Assembly (NCBI GenBank): GCA_963708645.1
Contig: CAVPTA010000002.1
Coordinates: 307,130-371,129, forward strand
Direction of reading: 5' to 3'
DNA: 64,000 nt
DNA from: RYN-133 sp963708645
GTDB lineage: Bacteria; Actinomycetota; Actinomycetes; Mycobacteriales; Jatrophihabitantaceae
Under the pieces are notes generated by a model. It did not search any database, had not been told where the DNA came from, and saw only the letters and a list, made by a program, of their open reading frames with translations. Made by a program: the position numbers and the translations under genes. Below are positions 10,738 through 19,344 of this stretch, one piece after another. The first letter of the stretch is position 1, and each line of letters starts with the position of its first letter.

Positions 10738-11144
10738 TGCTCGCCGTTCGGCATGTCGTTGAGGAACGGACGCACCTCGAGCCACTCGTACAGCGGCTTG
10801 CCGCCCTGGCCCGGCGCGGCCGACAGTTCGCCCGCGAGTTCGAGCGCGCGCTCCTGGCTGTCGACGTCGATCACCATCCAGCCGGCGATCAGGTCCTTGG
10901 TCTCGGCGAACGGCCCGTCGGTGACCGGTGGCTTGCCCTCGCCGTCGTAGCGGACGAACGAGCCTTCCGGCGACAGCGCCTGTCCGTCCACGAACTCGCC
11001 ACTGCCTTCGAGGCGGCTCGCGAAGTCCTGCATGAACTTGATGTGCGCGTCGACCTCGCCCGGCGTCCACTGATCCATCGGTTCGCAGGCGACGAAGGGT
11101 GCTGGTCCGCCGCGGTAGTGCTTGAGCAACAGGTACTTGGCCAT
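10719..11144 (-). CDS. YCII/DGPF-family protein
   Basis: A 141-residue YCII-related (DGPF) protein. The name motif appears as 'VTDGPFAETKDLIAGW'; the start 'MAKYLLLKHYRGG' and the C-terminal 'EVRPFLND' are also typical. These proteins are encoded beside ECF sigma factors of the ECF42 kind and are thought to act with them; the biochemical role is unclear. The ATG at 11144 is preceded by AAGGAG. The sigma gene starts inside its last codons, so the two form an operon. Confidence 0.9.
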   Translation of the reverse strand: MAKYLLLKHYRGGPAPFVACEPMDQWTPGEVDAHIKFMQDFASRLEGSGEFVDGQALSPEGSFVRYDGEGKPPVTDGPFAETKDLIAGWMVIDVDSQERALELAGELSAAPGQGGKPLYEWLEVRPFLNDMPNGEQWTNPS

Positions 11145-11239
11145 CACGTTTCTCCTTCGGTGTCGCGCGACCATTGTGGCCGCGTTCGCATCAGGGACGC
11201 AGCTGCTCCCCCGTTCTCGACATCGCCCTCGAGAAGTCT

Positions 11240-11740
11240 TCAGAACCGGCGCACGCGCCAGACCACATCGCGCGCCGGATCGCCCGACGCGCTCGCCTCG
11301 ACCCGTTCGACTGCGAAGCCCTCGCGCTCGTAGAACGCACCCGCACGCTCGTTGGCCGCGAAGTGTTCGATGTGGAGCCGATCCACGTCGGACGGCAGCT
11401 GCTCGGTGAGCGCAGCGAGCAACTGCCCGCCGATCCCCCGGCCTCGACAGCGCGGATGGACGTAGAGCTTGTAGACCACGTGCTCCGCGCCGTTACGACC
11501 GCGCTGGCCGACACCCACCACCTGCCCACGATCGTCGGCAACGACGACCACACCCGCGGCAACGGCCGTGGCGAGATGCGTCGAATTCCACCAGTCACGC
11601 ACCTGCGCATCGGCGGCGGCCGTGCCGATGAGCGGCGCGTAGTGCGCGCGGATGTGTGCTTCGCCGAAGGCGCAGATGGCCACGACGTCGTCGGGCACGG
11701 CTACACGAATGGCCGGCTCGGGCGGCACCGAACCGGTCAC
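11240..11740 (-). CDS. GNAT-family N-acetyltransferase
   Basis: A GNAT acetyltransferase of about 166 residues. The acetyl-CoA-binding motif A is 'VHPRCRGRGIGGQLL', and the later 'ANERAGAFYEREGF' strand-helix is typical of the family. It transfers an acetyl group from acetyl-CoA to an amine; the substrate is unknown. The GTG start at 11740 overlaps the TGA of the upstream flavin-fold gene (GTGA), so the pair is translationally coupled. A longer form would add a basic stretch that does not look conserved. Confidence 0.85.
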   Translation of the reverse strand: MTGSVPPEPAIRVAVPDDVVAICAFGEAHIRAHYAPLIGTAAADAQVRDWWNSTHLATAVAAGVVVVADDRGQVVGVGQRGRNGAEHVVYKLYVHPRCRGRGIGGQLLAALTEQLPSDVDRLHIEHFAANERAGAFYEREGFAVERVEASASGDPARDVVWRVRRF

Positions 11741-12261
11741 GCTTTCGAGAAGGTGAACCGCGTGCAGTCGGACGGGAACGTGAACCATGCCAGCGCGCGG
11801 GCCGGGATGATGACGCGCAATCCCCCGCCGCCCTCGCCGGACCACGCATCGGCCTCAGGCGCGTAGTCGGGGTGGTATTTGCTGAACGCCGCGGAGATCA
11901 TCCGGCCGAGCCCGTCCGGGTCGGCACGTGTCGCGTGCGACTCCCCCTCGACGATCACGACCTCCGCGCCGCTCTCGAGGGTGAGCGTGCACGCCGGGTT
12001 GTGCTCGAGGTTGCGGGCGTGTCGGGTGGTCGGCGCCCCGTCGTAATAGAACCGTCCCCCGACCCAGACGCCCCAGCGCGGAACCGAATGCGGTCTGCCG
12101 TCCGGACGCACCGACGCGAGCCAGTAGTACTTAGACGCGATCAGGCGCGCCTCGACGTCCGCCCAGGCCAACGCTCCGTCGACCGACTCCGGGACGCCAT
12201 AGCCATCGGGCATGGCGGGGCGCGACACCGACGGCTGATCGACACCCGAGGAGTTCGTCAT
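11737..12261 (-). CDS. Pyridoxamine 5'-phosphate oxidase-family protein
   Basis: A 174-residue split-barrel protein of the PNPOx-like/F420-dependent group. 'YYWLASVRPDGRPHSVPRWGVWV' is the N-terminal barrel strand pair, and 'YDGAPTTRHARNLEHNPACTLTLESG' is the cofactor-side region where Arg and Asn usually contact FMN or F420. In actinomycetes many of these bind F420 or heme, so a plain PNPOx activity should not be assumed. The ATG start at 12261 fits the usual length. Cotranscribed with the downstream GNAT gene through a GTGA overlap. Confidence 0.85.
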   Translation of the reverse strand: MTNSSGVDQPSVSRPAMPDGYGVPESVDGALAWADVEARLIASKYYWLASVRPDGRPHSVPRWGVWVGGRFYYDGAPTTRHARNLEHNPACTLTLESGAEVVIVEGESHATRADPDGLGRMISAAFSKYHPDYAPEADAWSGEGGGGLRVIIPARALAWFTFPSDCTRFTFSKA

Positions 12262-12369
12262 GCCAGCGACGCTAGCGGCCCGGCCGTTGATCCGTAGCCG
12301 GGACCGGTGGTTGACAATGCACCTAAATCGGACAGAGGGTGGGTGGATCCTTCGACGAGAGGACCGCCG

Positions 12370-13977
12370 ATGTCCCGTCCGTCCCGCACCCGGATCGTCC
12401 AAGCAACCGCCGTCGCCCTGCTGACTGCCGCCATCGCGATTCCGGCGGCGAGCACGACGGCGAGCGCCGCGCCCAGCCCGACCGATACGACGGTGCGCGG
12501 CATCAACGTCGACACCGCCACGATTCCGCGGCTCGAGAGCCTGATGAACCGCGACCGGCTCACGTCCCAAGACCTGGTGAACTTCTATTTGAGCCGCATC
12601 CACCAACTCAACTCCAAGCTGCACGCGGTGATCACCGTGAACAAGTCGGCGCTGAGTGAGGCGCGCGCAGCCGACCGTGCCCGCAGCGCGGGTGAGCGGC
12701 GTCCGATGCTGGGTATCCCGGTGATCGTCAAGGACAACATCGACACGACCGGGATGCCGACGACGGCCGGATCGCTCGCTCTCGACGGCAGCACGCCGCG
12801 CGACGCGTTCATCGTCCAGCGGTTGAAAAAAGCAGGAGCCCTGATCATCGGCAAGGCGAATCTGTCGGAATGGGCGAACTTCCGTTCAACCCAGTCGTCG
12901 AGCGGATGGAGCGCCGAAGGCGGCCAGACCAACTCCGCCTACGCCCTCGACCGCAACCCGTGCGGGTCGAGTTCGGGTAGTGCGGTCGCTGCGTCCGCCG
13001 ACCTCGCGACCGTCGCCATCGGCACCGAGACGGACGGTTCGATCGTGTGCCCGTCAGGCCAGAACGGCGACGTCGGCATCAAGCCGACCCTCGGTCTCGC
13101 CAGCCGCGCAGGCATCGTCCCGATCTCCGAAGAGCAGGACACCGCGGGACCGATCACCCGCAACGTGACCGACGCGGCTGTCGTGCTCGGCGCGATCACC
13201 GGCGTCGACCCCAGCGACAGGGCGACACATCAGCAGACCGGTCACGTGCACTCCGACTACACGCCCTACCTTCGCAAGAACGCACTCAAGGGCGCCCGAA
13301 TCGGCGTGTGGCGCAAGGGGAACTTCGGTGTCTCCCCCGAAACCGACACGGTCATGAGGGACGCGATAGCAAAGTTGAAGTCGCTCGGCGCCACGATCGT
13401 CGATCCGGCGAACATCCCCATCGACGCCGCGTATGCGCCGGAGGGCACCGCGCTCAACTGCGAGTTCAAACACGACATCGCGCACTACCTGCAGACCTAT
13501 ACAGCGGCGCGCTACCCGCGAACGCTGGCCGGCCTGATCGCCTTCGATCGCGCGCACCGCAGCCAGGAAATGCGCTATTTCGGCCAGGAGCAGTTCCTCG
13601 CTGCCCAGGCCAGCCCGGCGATCACGAATCCGACGTGCACGAAGGCACGGCAGAAGGCGACCAGCATCGCGCGCAACGCCATCAACGACACGCTGCACAA
13701 GTTCAACCTCGACGCGATCATCGCGCCGACGAACTCTCCCGCCTGGACGACGGACCTGATCAACGGCGATCACTTCTTGATCGGGTCCTCGAGCCCGTCC
13801 GCGATCTCCGGCTACCCGAGCATCTCCGTGCCCGCCGGCTATTCGTTCGGGCTGCCGGTCGGCATGTCGCTGATCGCGTCGAAGTGGTCCGAACCCAAGT
13901 TGATCTCGCTCGCCTACTCGTGGGAGCAGGCAACCCATATCCGTCGCCCGCCGCAGTTCCGCCCGTCCATCCCGTAA
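12370..13977 (+). CDS. Secreted amidase-signature enzyme
   Basis: A 535-residue amidase with a Sec-type signal peptide (about residues 1-35, basic start, hydrophobic core, ASA cleavage motif). The triad is visible: Lys in 'IPVIVKDNIDT', the block 'NPCGSSSGSAVAASA' and the nucleophile in 'GTETDGSIVCPS'. Compared with the cytoplasmic amidase at 1502-2908 it has the peptide-amidase pattern 'TDGSI', as in secreted or periplasmic peptide amidases and fungal acetamidases. The ATG is chosen because GAGAGG lies just upstream and the signal peptide starts there. Likely substrates are extracellular amides or peptide amides; unproven. Confidence 0.88.
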   Translation: MSRPSRTRIVQATAVALLTAAIAIPAASTTASAAPSPTDTTVRGINVDTATIPRLESLMNRDRLTSQDLVNFYLSRIHQLNSKLHAVITVNKSALSEARAADRARSAGERRPMLGIPVIVKDNIDTTGMPTTAGSLALDGSTPRDAFIVQRLKKAGALIIGKANLSEWANFRSTQSSSGWSAEGGQTNSAYALDRNPCGSSSGSAVAASADLATVAIGTETDGSIVCPSGQNGDVGIKPTLGLASRAGIVPISEEQDTAGPITRNVTDAAVVLGAITGVDPSDRATHQQTGHVHSDYTPYLRKNALKGARIGVWRKGNFGVSPETDTVMRDAIAKLKSLGATIVDPANIPIDAAYAPEGTALNCEFKHDIAHYLQTYTAARYPRTLAGLIAFDRAHRSQEMRYFGQEQFLAAQASPAITNPTCTKARQKATSIARNAINDTLHKFNLDAIIAPTNSPAWTTDLINGDHFLIGSSSPSAISGYPSISVPAGYSFGLPVGMSLIASKWSEPKLISLAYSWEQATHIRRPPQFRPSIP

Positions 13978-14015
13978 CCGTTGATCGGCCCTGCCGCGAT
14001 GTCGATCAGCGCTTC

Positions 14016-14060
14016 CTCCGTTCCGCGCGCTTCGGCTGCGGCCAACCGAGCAGAACGGAG
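14016..14060. terminator. Possible convergent terminator hairpin
   Basis: CTCCGTTC at 14016-14023 and its exact complement GAACGGAG at 14053-14060 flank an inner GC-rich stem-prone loop. It lies between the convergent amidase and ASCH genes. There is no clear T-tract, so termination is inferred from position and symmetry only. Confidence 0.35.
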
Positions 14061-14066
14061 TAAAGG

Positions 14067-14630
14067 TCAGCCGTGCAGCAATGCGGCGCCGCGCGGTGAG
14101 ATCCGATAGCCGATCTCGAGTGATTCGGTCAGGCCGAGTTCCTTGAGCTTGCGCACGTCGCGTTTGAAGCTGAGCGTGTCGCGTCCGAGTTCGGCCGCAA
14201 GGTCAGGCGCGCGGCGCGCGGGGTTCCGCTCGATCAGGTCGAGCACCACGCGCGTCCATGCGCCGTTGTGCGACGCGCGGTCGAGTCGGTCGAGGCGAGC
14301 GATCAGGTCGGTGCGATCGTGGTCGCTCAGTTCGTCCTGACCGCGCAGCGCCACACGCGGATCGGCACCGGCAAACTTCAGCCCGATGCGCCAGATGGGC
14401 GCCGGCTCCTTGCCGGCCATCAGCGTGAGCAGCTGTTCGCGCGAAACGCCGGCGCGCTGGGCATCGGCTTTCGTGATCGTGCGGACGCGGTCGACCGAGG
14501 TCACTTCGACGAGCCCGACGGACGTGCGCATCTTCGTACCGACGAGCAGCCGCGGACGGTCCCACCGCCGAAACGCCAGGTCGATCTCGCCGTCGCGGAT
14601 GCGGGCGAGATCGACCGGGCGGATCAGCAT
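14067..14630 (-). CDS. ASCH/PUA-like domain protein with winged helix
   Basis: A 187-residue protein. The first ~85 residues resemble an ASCH (PUA-like, RNA/nucleic-acid-binding) domain: 'MLIRPVDLARIRDGEIDLAFRRW' with a later 'VGLVEVTSVDRV' strand. The last ~75 residues look like a winged helix-turn-helix ('DLAAELGRDTLSFKRDVRKLKELGL'). The combination suggests a nucleic-acid-binding or regulatory role, with no known target. It starts 4 bases after the EamA stop, so it is probably the second gene of that operon. Confidence 0.7.
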   Translation of the reverse strand: MLIRPVDLARIRDGEIDLAFRRWDRPRLLVGTKMRTSVGLVEVTSVDRVRTITKADAQRAGVSREQLLTLMAGKEPAPIWRIGLKFAGADPRVALRGQDELSDHDRTDLIARLDRLDRASHNGAWTRVVLDLIERNPARRAPDLAAELGRDTLSFKRDVRKLKELGLTESLEIGYRISPRGAALLHG

Positions 14631-14634
14631 GCGG

Positions 14635-15600
14635 TCAAGCTTGCACCAGCTCCGGCTCGGGCGCGGCGGGCAGCGGCGCTGTGTCGTCGGCGCGCACGAC
14701 CGCGATGCCGACGAGCACCACGACTCCCCCGACGATCTGCACCACGCCGGGCTGCTGACCCAGCAGCACCCAGGCGATCAGCACCGCGAACAGCACCTCG
14801 GTCAGCCCCACGAACGACGCCAGTCGCGCGCCGAGCAGACGGGTGGCGGCGATGCCGGCGGCGTAGGCGATCGCGGCTGCGACCAGCGACAACCCGATCA
14901 CCGGGACGATCCAGCTCACCGGGTCGTGCAGCAGCACCACGTCGCCGGTCTCGATGTGGAACGGCACGACCTGCGCAAGGTCGAGGACGATGAGCGTGAC
15001 AGCGCCGACCACCATCGCCGCCCAGGCCAGCGCGATCGGCGGCAGAGTGACGTCGTCCTTGGACGACAGCACGTAGTACGTTGCCAGCCCCGTCGCGGCG
15101 CACAGCGCCCAGATCACGCCGACAGGGTCCATGCCACCGGTCGACGGGTTCAGCACGAGCACCAGGCCGACGAGCGCAGCCACTCCCCCGATGACGGTGA
15201 GCCGCCGCGGCCGCTGCCCGTGCCGCACCCACAAGAACGCGACGATCAGCAGGATGCCGGAGTACTCGAGCAGCAACGCGACGCCGACGTCGAGGCGCTG
15301 CACGGCATTGAAGAAGAACAGCTGGCAACCCGCCACCGCGACCAGGCCGAACGCCAGGATCGAACGCGCCGCGGCCCGAACCTCGTGCCAGCGGCCCCGC
15401 AGCGCCCGCACCGCCGGTACGGTCAGCAGCAGCGCGGCGATGGCGATGCGGAACGTCACGACCGCCCCCGGCGTCCAGCCGGTGGCCATGAGCGAGTCTG
15501 CGAAGGTGCCCGACGTGCCGAAGGTGGCAGCCGACAACAGCGCCAGACCCAGTCCCAGCGCGCCGTGTGACCCGTCACGAGTCATACGCGTTATGCTCAT
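14635..15600 (-). CDS. EamA/DMT-family transporter
   Basis: An integral membrane protein of about 321 residues with ten predicted helices arranged as two EamA repeats, typical of the drug/metabolite transporter superfamily (RhaT/RarD-like). The first helix carries the usual 'SAATFGTSGTFADSL' start. Such carriers export amino acids, metabolites or drugs; the substrate is unknown. Start ambiguous: ATGs at 15609, 15600 and just inside are all possible. Divergent from the CGNR gene; the 38-base gap must hold both control regions. Confidence 0.87.
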   Translation of the reverse strand: MSITRMTRDGSHGALGLGLALLSAATFGTSGTFADSLMATGWTPGAVVTFRIAIAALLLTVPAVRALRGRWHEVRAAARSILAFGLVAVAGCQLFFFNAVQRLDVGVALLLEYSGILLIVAFLWVRHGQRPRRLTVIGGVAALVGLVLVLNPSTGGMDPVGVIWALCAATGLATYYVLSSKDDVTLPPIALAWAAMVVGAVTLIVLDLAQVVPFHIETGDVVLLHDPVSWIVPVIGLSLVAAAIAYAAGIAATRLLGARLASFVGLTEVLFAVLIAWVLLGQQPGVVQIVGGVVVLVGIAVVRADDTAPLPAAPEPELVQA

Positions 15601-15638
15601 GACAGGCACGCTACTGATCAGGGCCGTAAGGAGTCAAG

Positions 15639-16184
15639 TTGATTTTTGCCCATGACACAGAAGTGGCGTTGAATGCGGCTGCCGCGCTCGTCAACAGCGC
15701 GCACGACGACGAGACGCTGCCCGACTCCGCCGCGCTCGATGCGTTCGTCCGCGACTGGGGCTGGACGGGCGAGCGCACCCACGACAACGCCGAACTGGAC
15801 GCCGTCCACGCCCTACGACCGCGGCTCGAACCACTGTGGTCGGCCGATGAGGACGACGCCGTCGATTTGGTCAACGCGATGCTGCGCGAGGCAGACGCGC
15901 TCCCCCAGCTGGTCAAGCACGACCAGTGGGACTACCACCTGCACGCGACGCCGTCCGACGCCGGGCTCGACGTCCGGATGATGGTCGAGGCCGCAATGGC
16001 CTTCGTCGACGTGATCCGGATGAAGGAGCTCGACCGGCTGCGGGTCTGCGCCGCCGACGACTGTCGCGACGTGCTCGTCGACCTGTCGAAGAACCGCTCG
16101 CGGCGCTTCTGCGACTCCGGCTGCGGCAACCGCATGAACGTCGCCGCGTATCGCGCCCGCCGAGCCGGCCGCGCCGCGGGATGA
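15639..16184 (+). CDS. CGNR zinc-finger protein (ABATE domain)
   Basis: A 181-residue protein with an N-terminal ABATE domain ('IFAHDTEVALNAAAALVNS') and a C-terminal CGNR zinc finger: Cys-x4-Cys in 'RVCAADDCRDV', then 'RRFCDSGCGNRMNVAAYRAR'. CGNR proteins are thought to be DNA-binding stress regulators in actinomycetes. The start is the rare TTG at 15639: AAGGAG at 15629-15634 is well placed for it, and the family normally begins with exactly this 'x-F-A-H-D-T' sequence. The stop overlaps the ATG of the next gene (ATGA). Confidence 0.88.
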   Translation: MIFAHDTEVALNAAAALVNSAHDDETLPDSAALDAFVRDWGWTGERTHDNAELDAVHALRPRLEPLWSADEDDAVDLVNAMLREADALPQLVKHDQWDYHLHATPSDAGLDVRMMVEAAMAFVDVIRMKELDRLRVCAADDCRDVLVDLSKNRSRRFCDSGCGNRMNVAAYRARRAGRAAG

Positions 16185-16735
16185 CCGCCCGGCTCATCCT
16201 GCTCAACGGACCGCCCGGAATCGGCAAGTCCACGCTCGCACAGCGCTTCGTCGATGAACATCCGCTCGCGCTCAATCTCGATCTCGACTCGGTGCGTCGC
16301 ATGCTCGGGCGGTGGGACGAGCAACCCGTCGACGCGGGCCTGCTCGCCCGCGCGATGACGCTCGAGATGGCCCGCGTGCATCTTCGCGGCGGGCACGACG
16401 TGATCGTGCCGCAGTACCTCGGTCGGCCGCAGTTCATCGCGCAGGCCGAACAGGTTGCGCACGACGTCGGAGCCCGGTTCCTCGAGTTCGTGCTGATGGA
16501 CGGCCGCGACAACGCCGTTCGGCGCTTTCAACGGCGCACTGCCACCGCCACGACGACCGCGCACATCGAGGCCGGCACGCTGATGGACCAGTTCGGCGGC
16601 CAGCCCGCGCTCGAGGCGATGTACGACCGGCTGCTGCTGTTGCTCTCGCATCGCCCGGCCGCGACGGTCATCCAGTCGCGCGACGGTCAGGCCGAGTCTG
16701 TGTACGCCGAGCTACGGCGACTGGTCGATGCGTAA
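16181..16735 (+). CDS. P-loop kinase-like AAA protein
   Basis: A 184-residue P-loop ATPase. Walker A is 'LNGPPGIGKSTLAQRF' near the N-terminus, and 'LALNLDLDSVRRMLG' and 'VIVPQYLGRPQFI' follow, as in small nucleotide/antibiotic kinase-like proteins (the zeta-toxin/chloramphenicol phosphotransferase type). The substrate is unknown. Its ATG overlaps the CGNR stop, so the zinc-finger regulator and this kinase are one operon. Confidence 0.8.
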   Translation: MTARLILLNGPPGIGKSTLAQRFVDEHPLALNLDLDSVRRMLGRWDEQPVDAGLLARAMTLEMARVHLRGGHDVIVPQYLGRPQFIAQAEQVAHDVGARFLEFVLMDGRDNAVRRFQRRTATATTTAHIEAGTLMDQFGGQPALEAMYDRLLLLLSHRPAATVIQSRDGQAESVYAELRRLVDA

Positions 16736-16744
16736 CTTGGACAT

Positions 16745-18370
16745 ATGACCGGCTTGCCAGGACGTCCGACCAAGTTGCTGCTCGAGATCGACCTCACGCA
16801 TGTGCCCGTCGACCTTGATCCCGACGACACGCTCGGCCGGCTTCGCGCGCGCAACGCCCATCAGTTGCGTCCGATCCTGCGTGCGCTGCACGAGGCCGGA
16901 AAGGATCCGCGCGTGGTCGGGCTGGTCGCACGGCTCGGCGGCACCCTGCCCTGGGCGGCGATGCAGGAACTGCGCCGCGGTGTCGAGGCGTTCGGCAAGC
17001 CGAAGGTCGCCTGGGCCGAGAGCTTCGGCGAGGAATCGGGCGACATGACTGCCTACGTGCTCGCCACGGCCTTCGACGAGATCTGGCTGCAGCCCGGCGG
17101 CGGACTGGGTCTGCTCGGCGTGGCCACCGAGACGACGTTCCTGCGTGGCGTGCTCGACAAGCTCGGCATCGAGCCGCAGCTCGAGCAGCGCTATGAGTAC
17201 AAGAACGCCGCCGACCGCATCATGCGCACCGAGTTCACCGACGCCCATCGCGAGGCGTCCGACCGGCTCGTGCAATCGATCTTCGACGATGCCGTCGCCA
17301 CCGTTGCCGCCGGTCGCGGCCTCGACGTCGCACGAGTGCGTGAGTTGGTCGACACCGGCCCGCGCACCGCGGTCGAGGCTCGCGAGGTCGGGCTGGTCGA
17401 CCAGCTCGGCTACCGCGACCAGGTCTATGCGGCCGCCCGCGAGCGCGCCGGAAACGACGCCGAGCTGTTGTTCGCCGATCGATGGCGTCCGCGCACCAAG
17501 CCCCAGCTGCCGAAGCGACACAAGGGTCACGTGGCCCTCGTCCGCGCGCACGGGGCGATCGTCTCCGGACGCTCGCGTCGCGGCGTGATGGGCAGCCAGA
17601 TCGGCAGCGACTCGATCGCCGCGGCACTACGTGCGGTGCTGGCCAACGACGACGCCCGTGCCCTCGTGCTGCACATCGACTCGCCCGGCGGATCGGCAGT
17701 GGCGTCCGAAACGATGTGGCGCGAAGTGTGCCGCGTGCGCGATGCCGGCAAGCCGGTGATCGTGTCGATGGGCACGGCAGCCGCGTCCGGTGGTTACTAC
17801 ATCGCCTGCCCGGCCGACGTCATCGTCGCGCTCCCGGCGACGCTCACCGGTTCGATCGGCGTGTTCGGCGGCAAGGTCGTGGTCAGCGAACTGCTCGAGC
17901 GCATCGGTGCCGGCACGGGCTCGGTCGCGCACGGCGAGCACGCGCGGATGTTCTCGTCCCGACGCGGATTCGACGATGCCGAACGCGGGCGCATCTCGGC
18001 CGCGATCGACGCGATCTACAACGACTTCGTCGCCAAGGTCGCCGAGGGACGGCACCGCACCTTCGACGAGATCCACGCGATCGCCCGCGGACGGGTCTGG
18101 ACCGGTGCCGATGCACTGGCGAACGGCCTGGTCGACGAACTGGGTGGTCTGCGCGACGCCGTCCGGATCGCCCGCGAGCGCGGTGGGCTGTCGGACACCG
18201 CACCGGTGCGGCACGCGCTGCACCTGCCGCTGCTATCGCGTCTGGGCCGTCCGCGCAACAGCGACGACCCGCGGGCCCTCGCCCGTGCGGCGACGCTTCC
18301 CGACCTGGCCGGCGCGCTCGAACTTCCGGTCAGCGCATCGCTTCGCATGCCGTCGATGCGCGTGCGCTGA
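16745..18370 (+). CDS. sppA: Signal peptide peptidase SppA
   Basis: A 541-residue, two-domain (67K-type) SppA serine protease that degrades cleaved signal peptides. The general-base Lys is in the N-terminal domain ('QRYEYKNAADRIM') and the nucleophile Ser in the C-terminal domain ('GTAAASGGYYIACPAD'), with 'HIDSPGGSA' before it. There is no N-terminal membrane helix. A TAACTT sequence six bases before the ATG, overlapping the previous stop codon, looks like a -10 box for a leaderless transcript. Confidence 0.92.
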   Translation: MTGLPGRPTKLLLEIDLTHVPVDLDPDDTLGRLRARNAHQLRPILRALHEAGKDPRVVGLVARLGGTLPWAAMQELRRGVEAFGKPKVAWAESFGEESGDMTAYVLATAFDEIWLQPGGGLGLLGVATETTFLRGVLDKLGIEPQLEQRYEYKNAADRIMRTEFTDAHREASDRLVQSIFDDAVATVAAGRGLDVARVRELVDTGPRTAVEAREVGLVDQLGYRDQVYAAARERAGNDAELLFADRWRPRTKPQLPKRHKGHVALVRAHGAIVSGRSRRGVMGSQIGSDSIAAALRAVLANDDARALVLHIDSPGGSAVASETMWREVCRVRDAGKPVIVSMGTAAASGGYYIACPADVIVALPATLTGSIGVFGGKVVVSELLERIGAGTGSVAHGEHARMFSSRRGFDDAERGRISAAIDAIYNDFVAKVAEGRHRTFDEIHAIARGRVWTGADALANGLVDELGGLRDAVRIARERGGLSDTAPVRHALHLPLLSRLGRPRNSDDPRALARAATLPDLAGALELPVSASLRMPSMRVR

Positions 18371-18414
18371 CGTCGTACGGTCGTCATCACCACCGACCGC
18401 AGCGAGGAGATGTC

Positions 18415-18642
18415 GTGGACGAAGACGGTTTGTTACGGCGTATCGCCTACCTGGAGCAACGCCTTGACTGGCTCTACCAGGCCACCGGCCACGGCACCGC
18501 GATCTCGATGAACAAGGGCGGCGTGTCAGCAGAGGTCTTGGCGCTGTTCCGGCGAGGCAACAAGATCGGCGCGATCAAGCAGTACCGCACAGAGACCGGA
18601 TGCGACCTGGCCGAGGCCAAGAACGTCATCGACTCGCTCTGA
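18415..18642 (+). CDS. Small protein resembling ribosomal bL12 C-terminal domain
   Basis: A 75-residue protein. The second half, 'GNKIGAIKQYRTETGCDLAEAKNVID', matches the factor-binding helices of the bL12 (L7/L12) C-terminal domain, while the first half is a short helix without the bL12 dimerisation domain. Such mini-bL12 proteins are common in actinomycetes and are often misnamed ribosomal; the role is unknown, perhaps contact with translation GTPases. The GTG start has GCGAGGAG upstream. It overlaps the convergent methyltransferase by 17 bases. Confidence 0.8.
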   Translation: MDEDGLLRRIAYLEQRLDWLYQATGHGTAISMNKGGVSAEVLALFRRGNKIGAIKQYRTETGCDLAEAKNVIDSL

Positions 18643-19285
18643 CGAAGCTTGCCCGCCACCGCCGCGTTCCGCCATCGTCGGTGAGGTCCTCGAGCACGTC
18701 GAGTTCGACACCGTTGACCGCGAACGCGTCGATCTCGCGCCGGGTCAGCGGGAACGGCGGCCCGGACGGATTGTCGTCGTCGCCTGCCGCAGCGATGACC
18801 AGCAACGTCCCGCCCGGCGCGACCAGCGTCGTCACCGCAGTGATCGCGGCCGCGCGCGGCGGCTCGGGTAGCGACTGCACGGTGTAGCTCTCGACGACGA
18901 GGTCGAAGGCGCCCACCAGATGCCCGGGCAGTCGCAACAGATCAGCCACCTCGTAGCTGACCGTCGAGTCCGGGTGACGCGTGCGCGCGCCCGTGATTGC
19001 CGTGTGCGACAGGTCGAATGCGGTTGTCGCGTAGCCGCGACTTGCGACGAACTCGGCGTCGCGGCCCAGCCCGCAGCCGACGACCACCGCGCGCCGGCTC
19101 GTTCCGTCCCGGTCGCGAAACCACTCGGCGAGCTGCGGATTCGGCGTTCCGCGATCCCAAGGGACGATTGCCTGGCCGTCGGCCGCAGCCGAGTACAGCG
19201 GTTCGAACCAACCGGCCGGCTCGCCACGCGCGTAGGACTCAGTGGCCAGTCGGCGCGCGTCCGTGTCGCGATCGGGTTCGCTCAT
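18626..19285 (-). CDS. SAM-dependent methyltransferase
   Basis: A class I methyltransferase of 219 residues. SAM motif I is 'AVVVGCGLGRDAEFVASRGY', followed by the acidic residue in 'ATTAFDLSHTAI' and motif 'FDLVVESYTVQSL'. The layout is close to thiol/thiopurine S-methyltransferase-like enzymes, in which a tryptophan-rich start covers the active site, but the substrate is unknown. The ATG at 19285 is preferred over an upstream start in frame because of family length. Confidence 0.85.
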   Translation of the reverse strand: MSEPDRDTDARRLATESYARGEPAGWFEPLYSAAADGQAIVPWDRGTPNPQLAEWFRDRDGTSRRAVVVGCGLGRDAEFVASRGYATTAFDLSHTAITGARTRHPDSTVSYEVADLLRLPGHLVGAFDLVVESYTVQSLPEPPRAAAITAVTTLVAPGGTLLVIAAAGDDDNPSGPPFPLTRREIDAFAVNGVELDVLEDLTDDGGTRRWRASFVRASR

Positions 19286-19344
19286 CCGTCCATGATCGAC
19301 CACGCGAGTGCCGGTGACGTCGGAGGTCGCTGCATAATTTCGCT

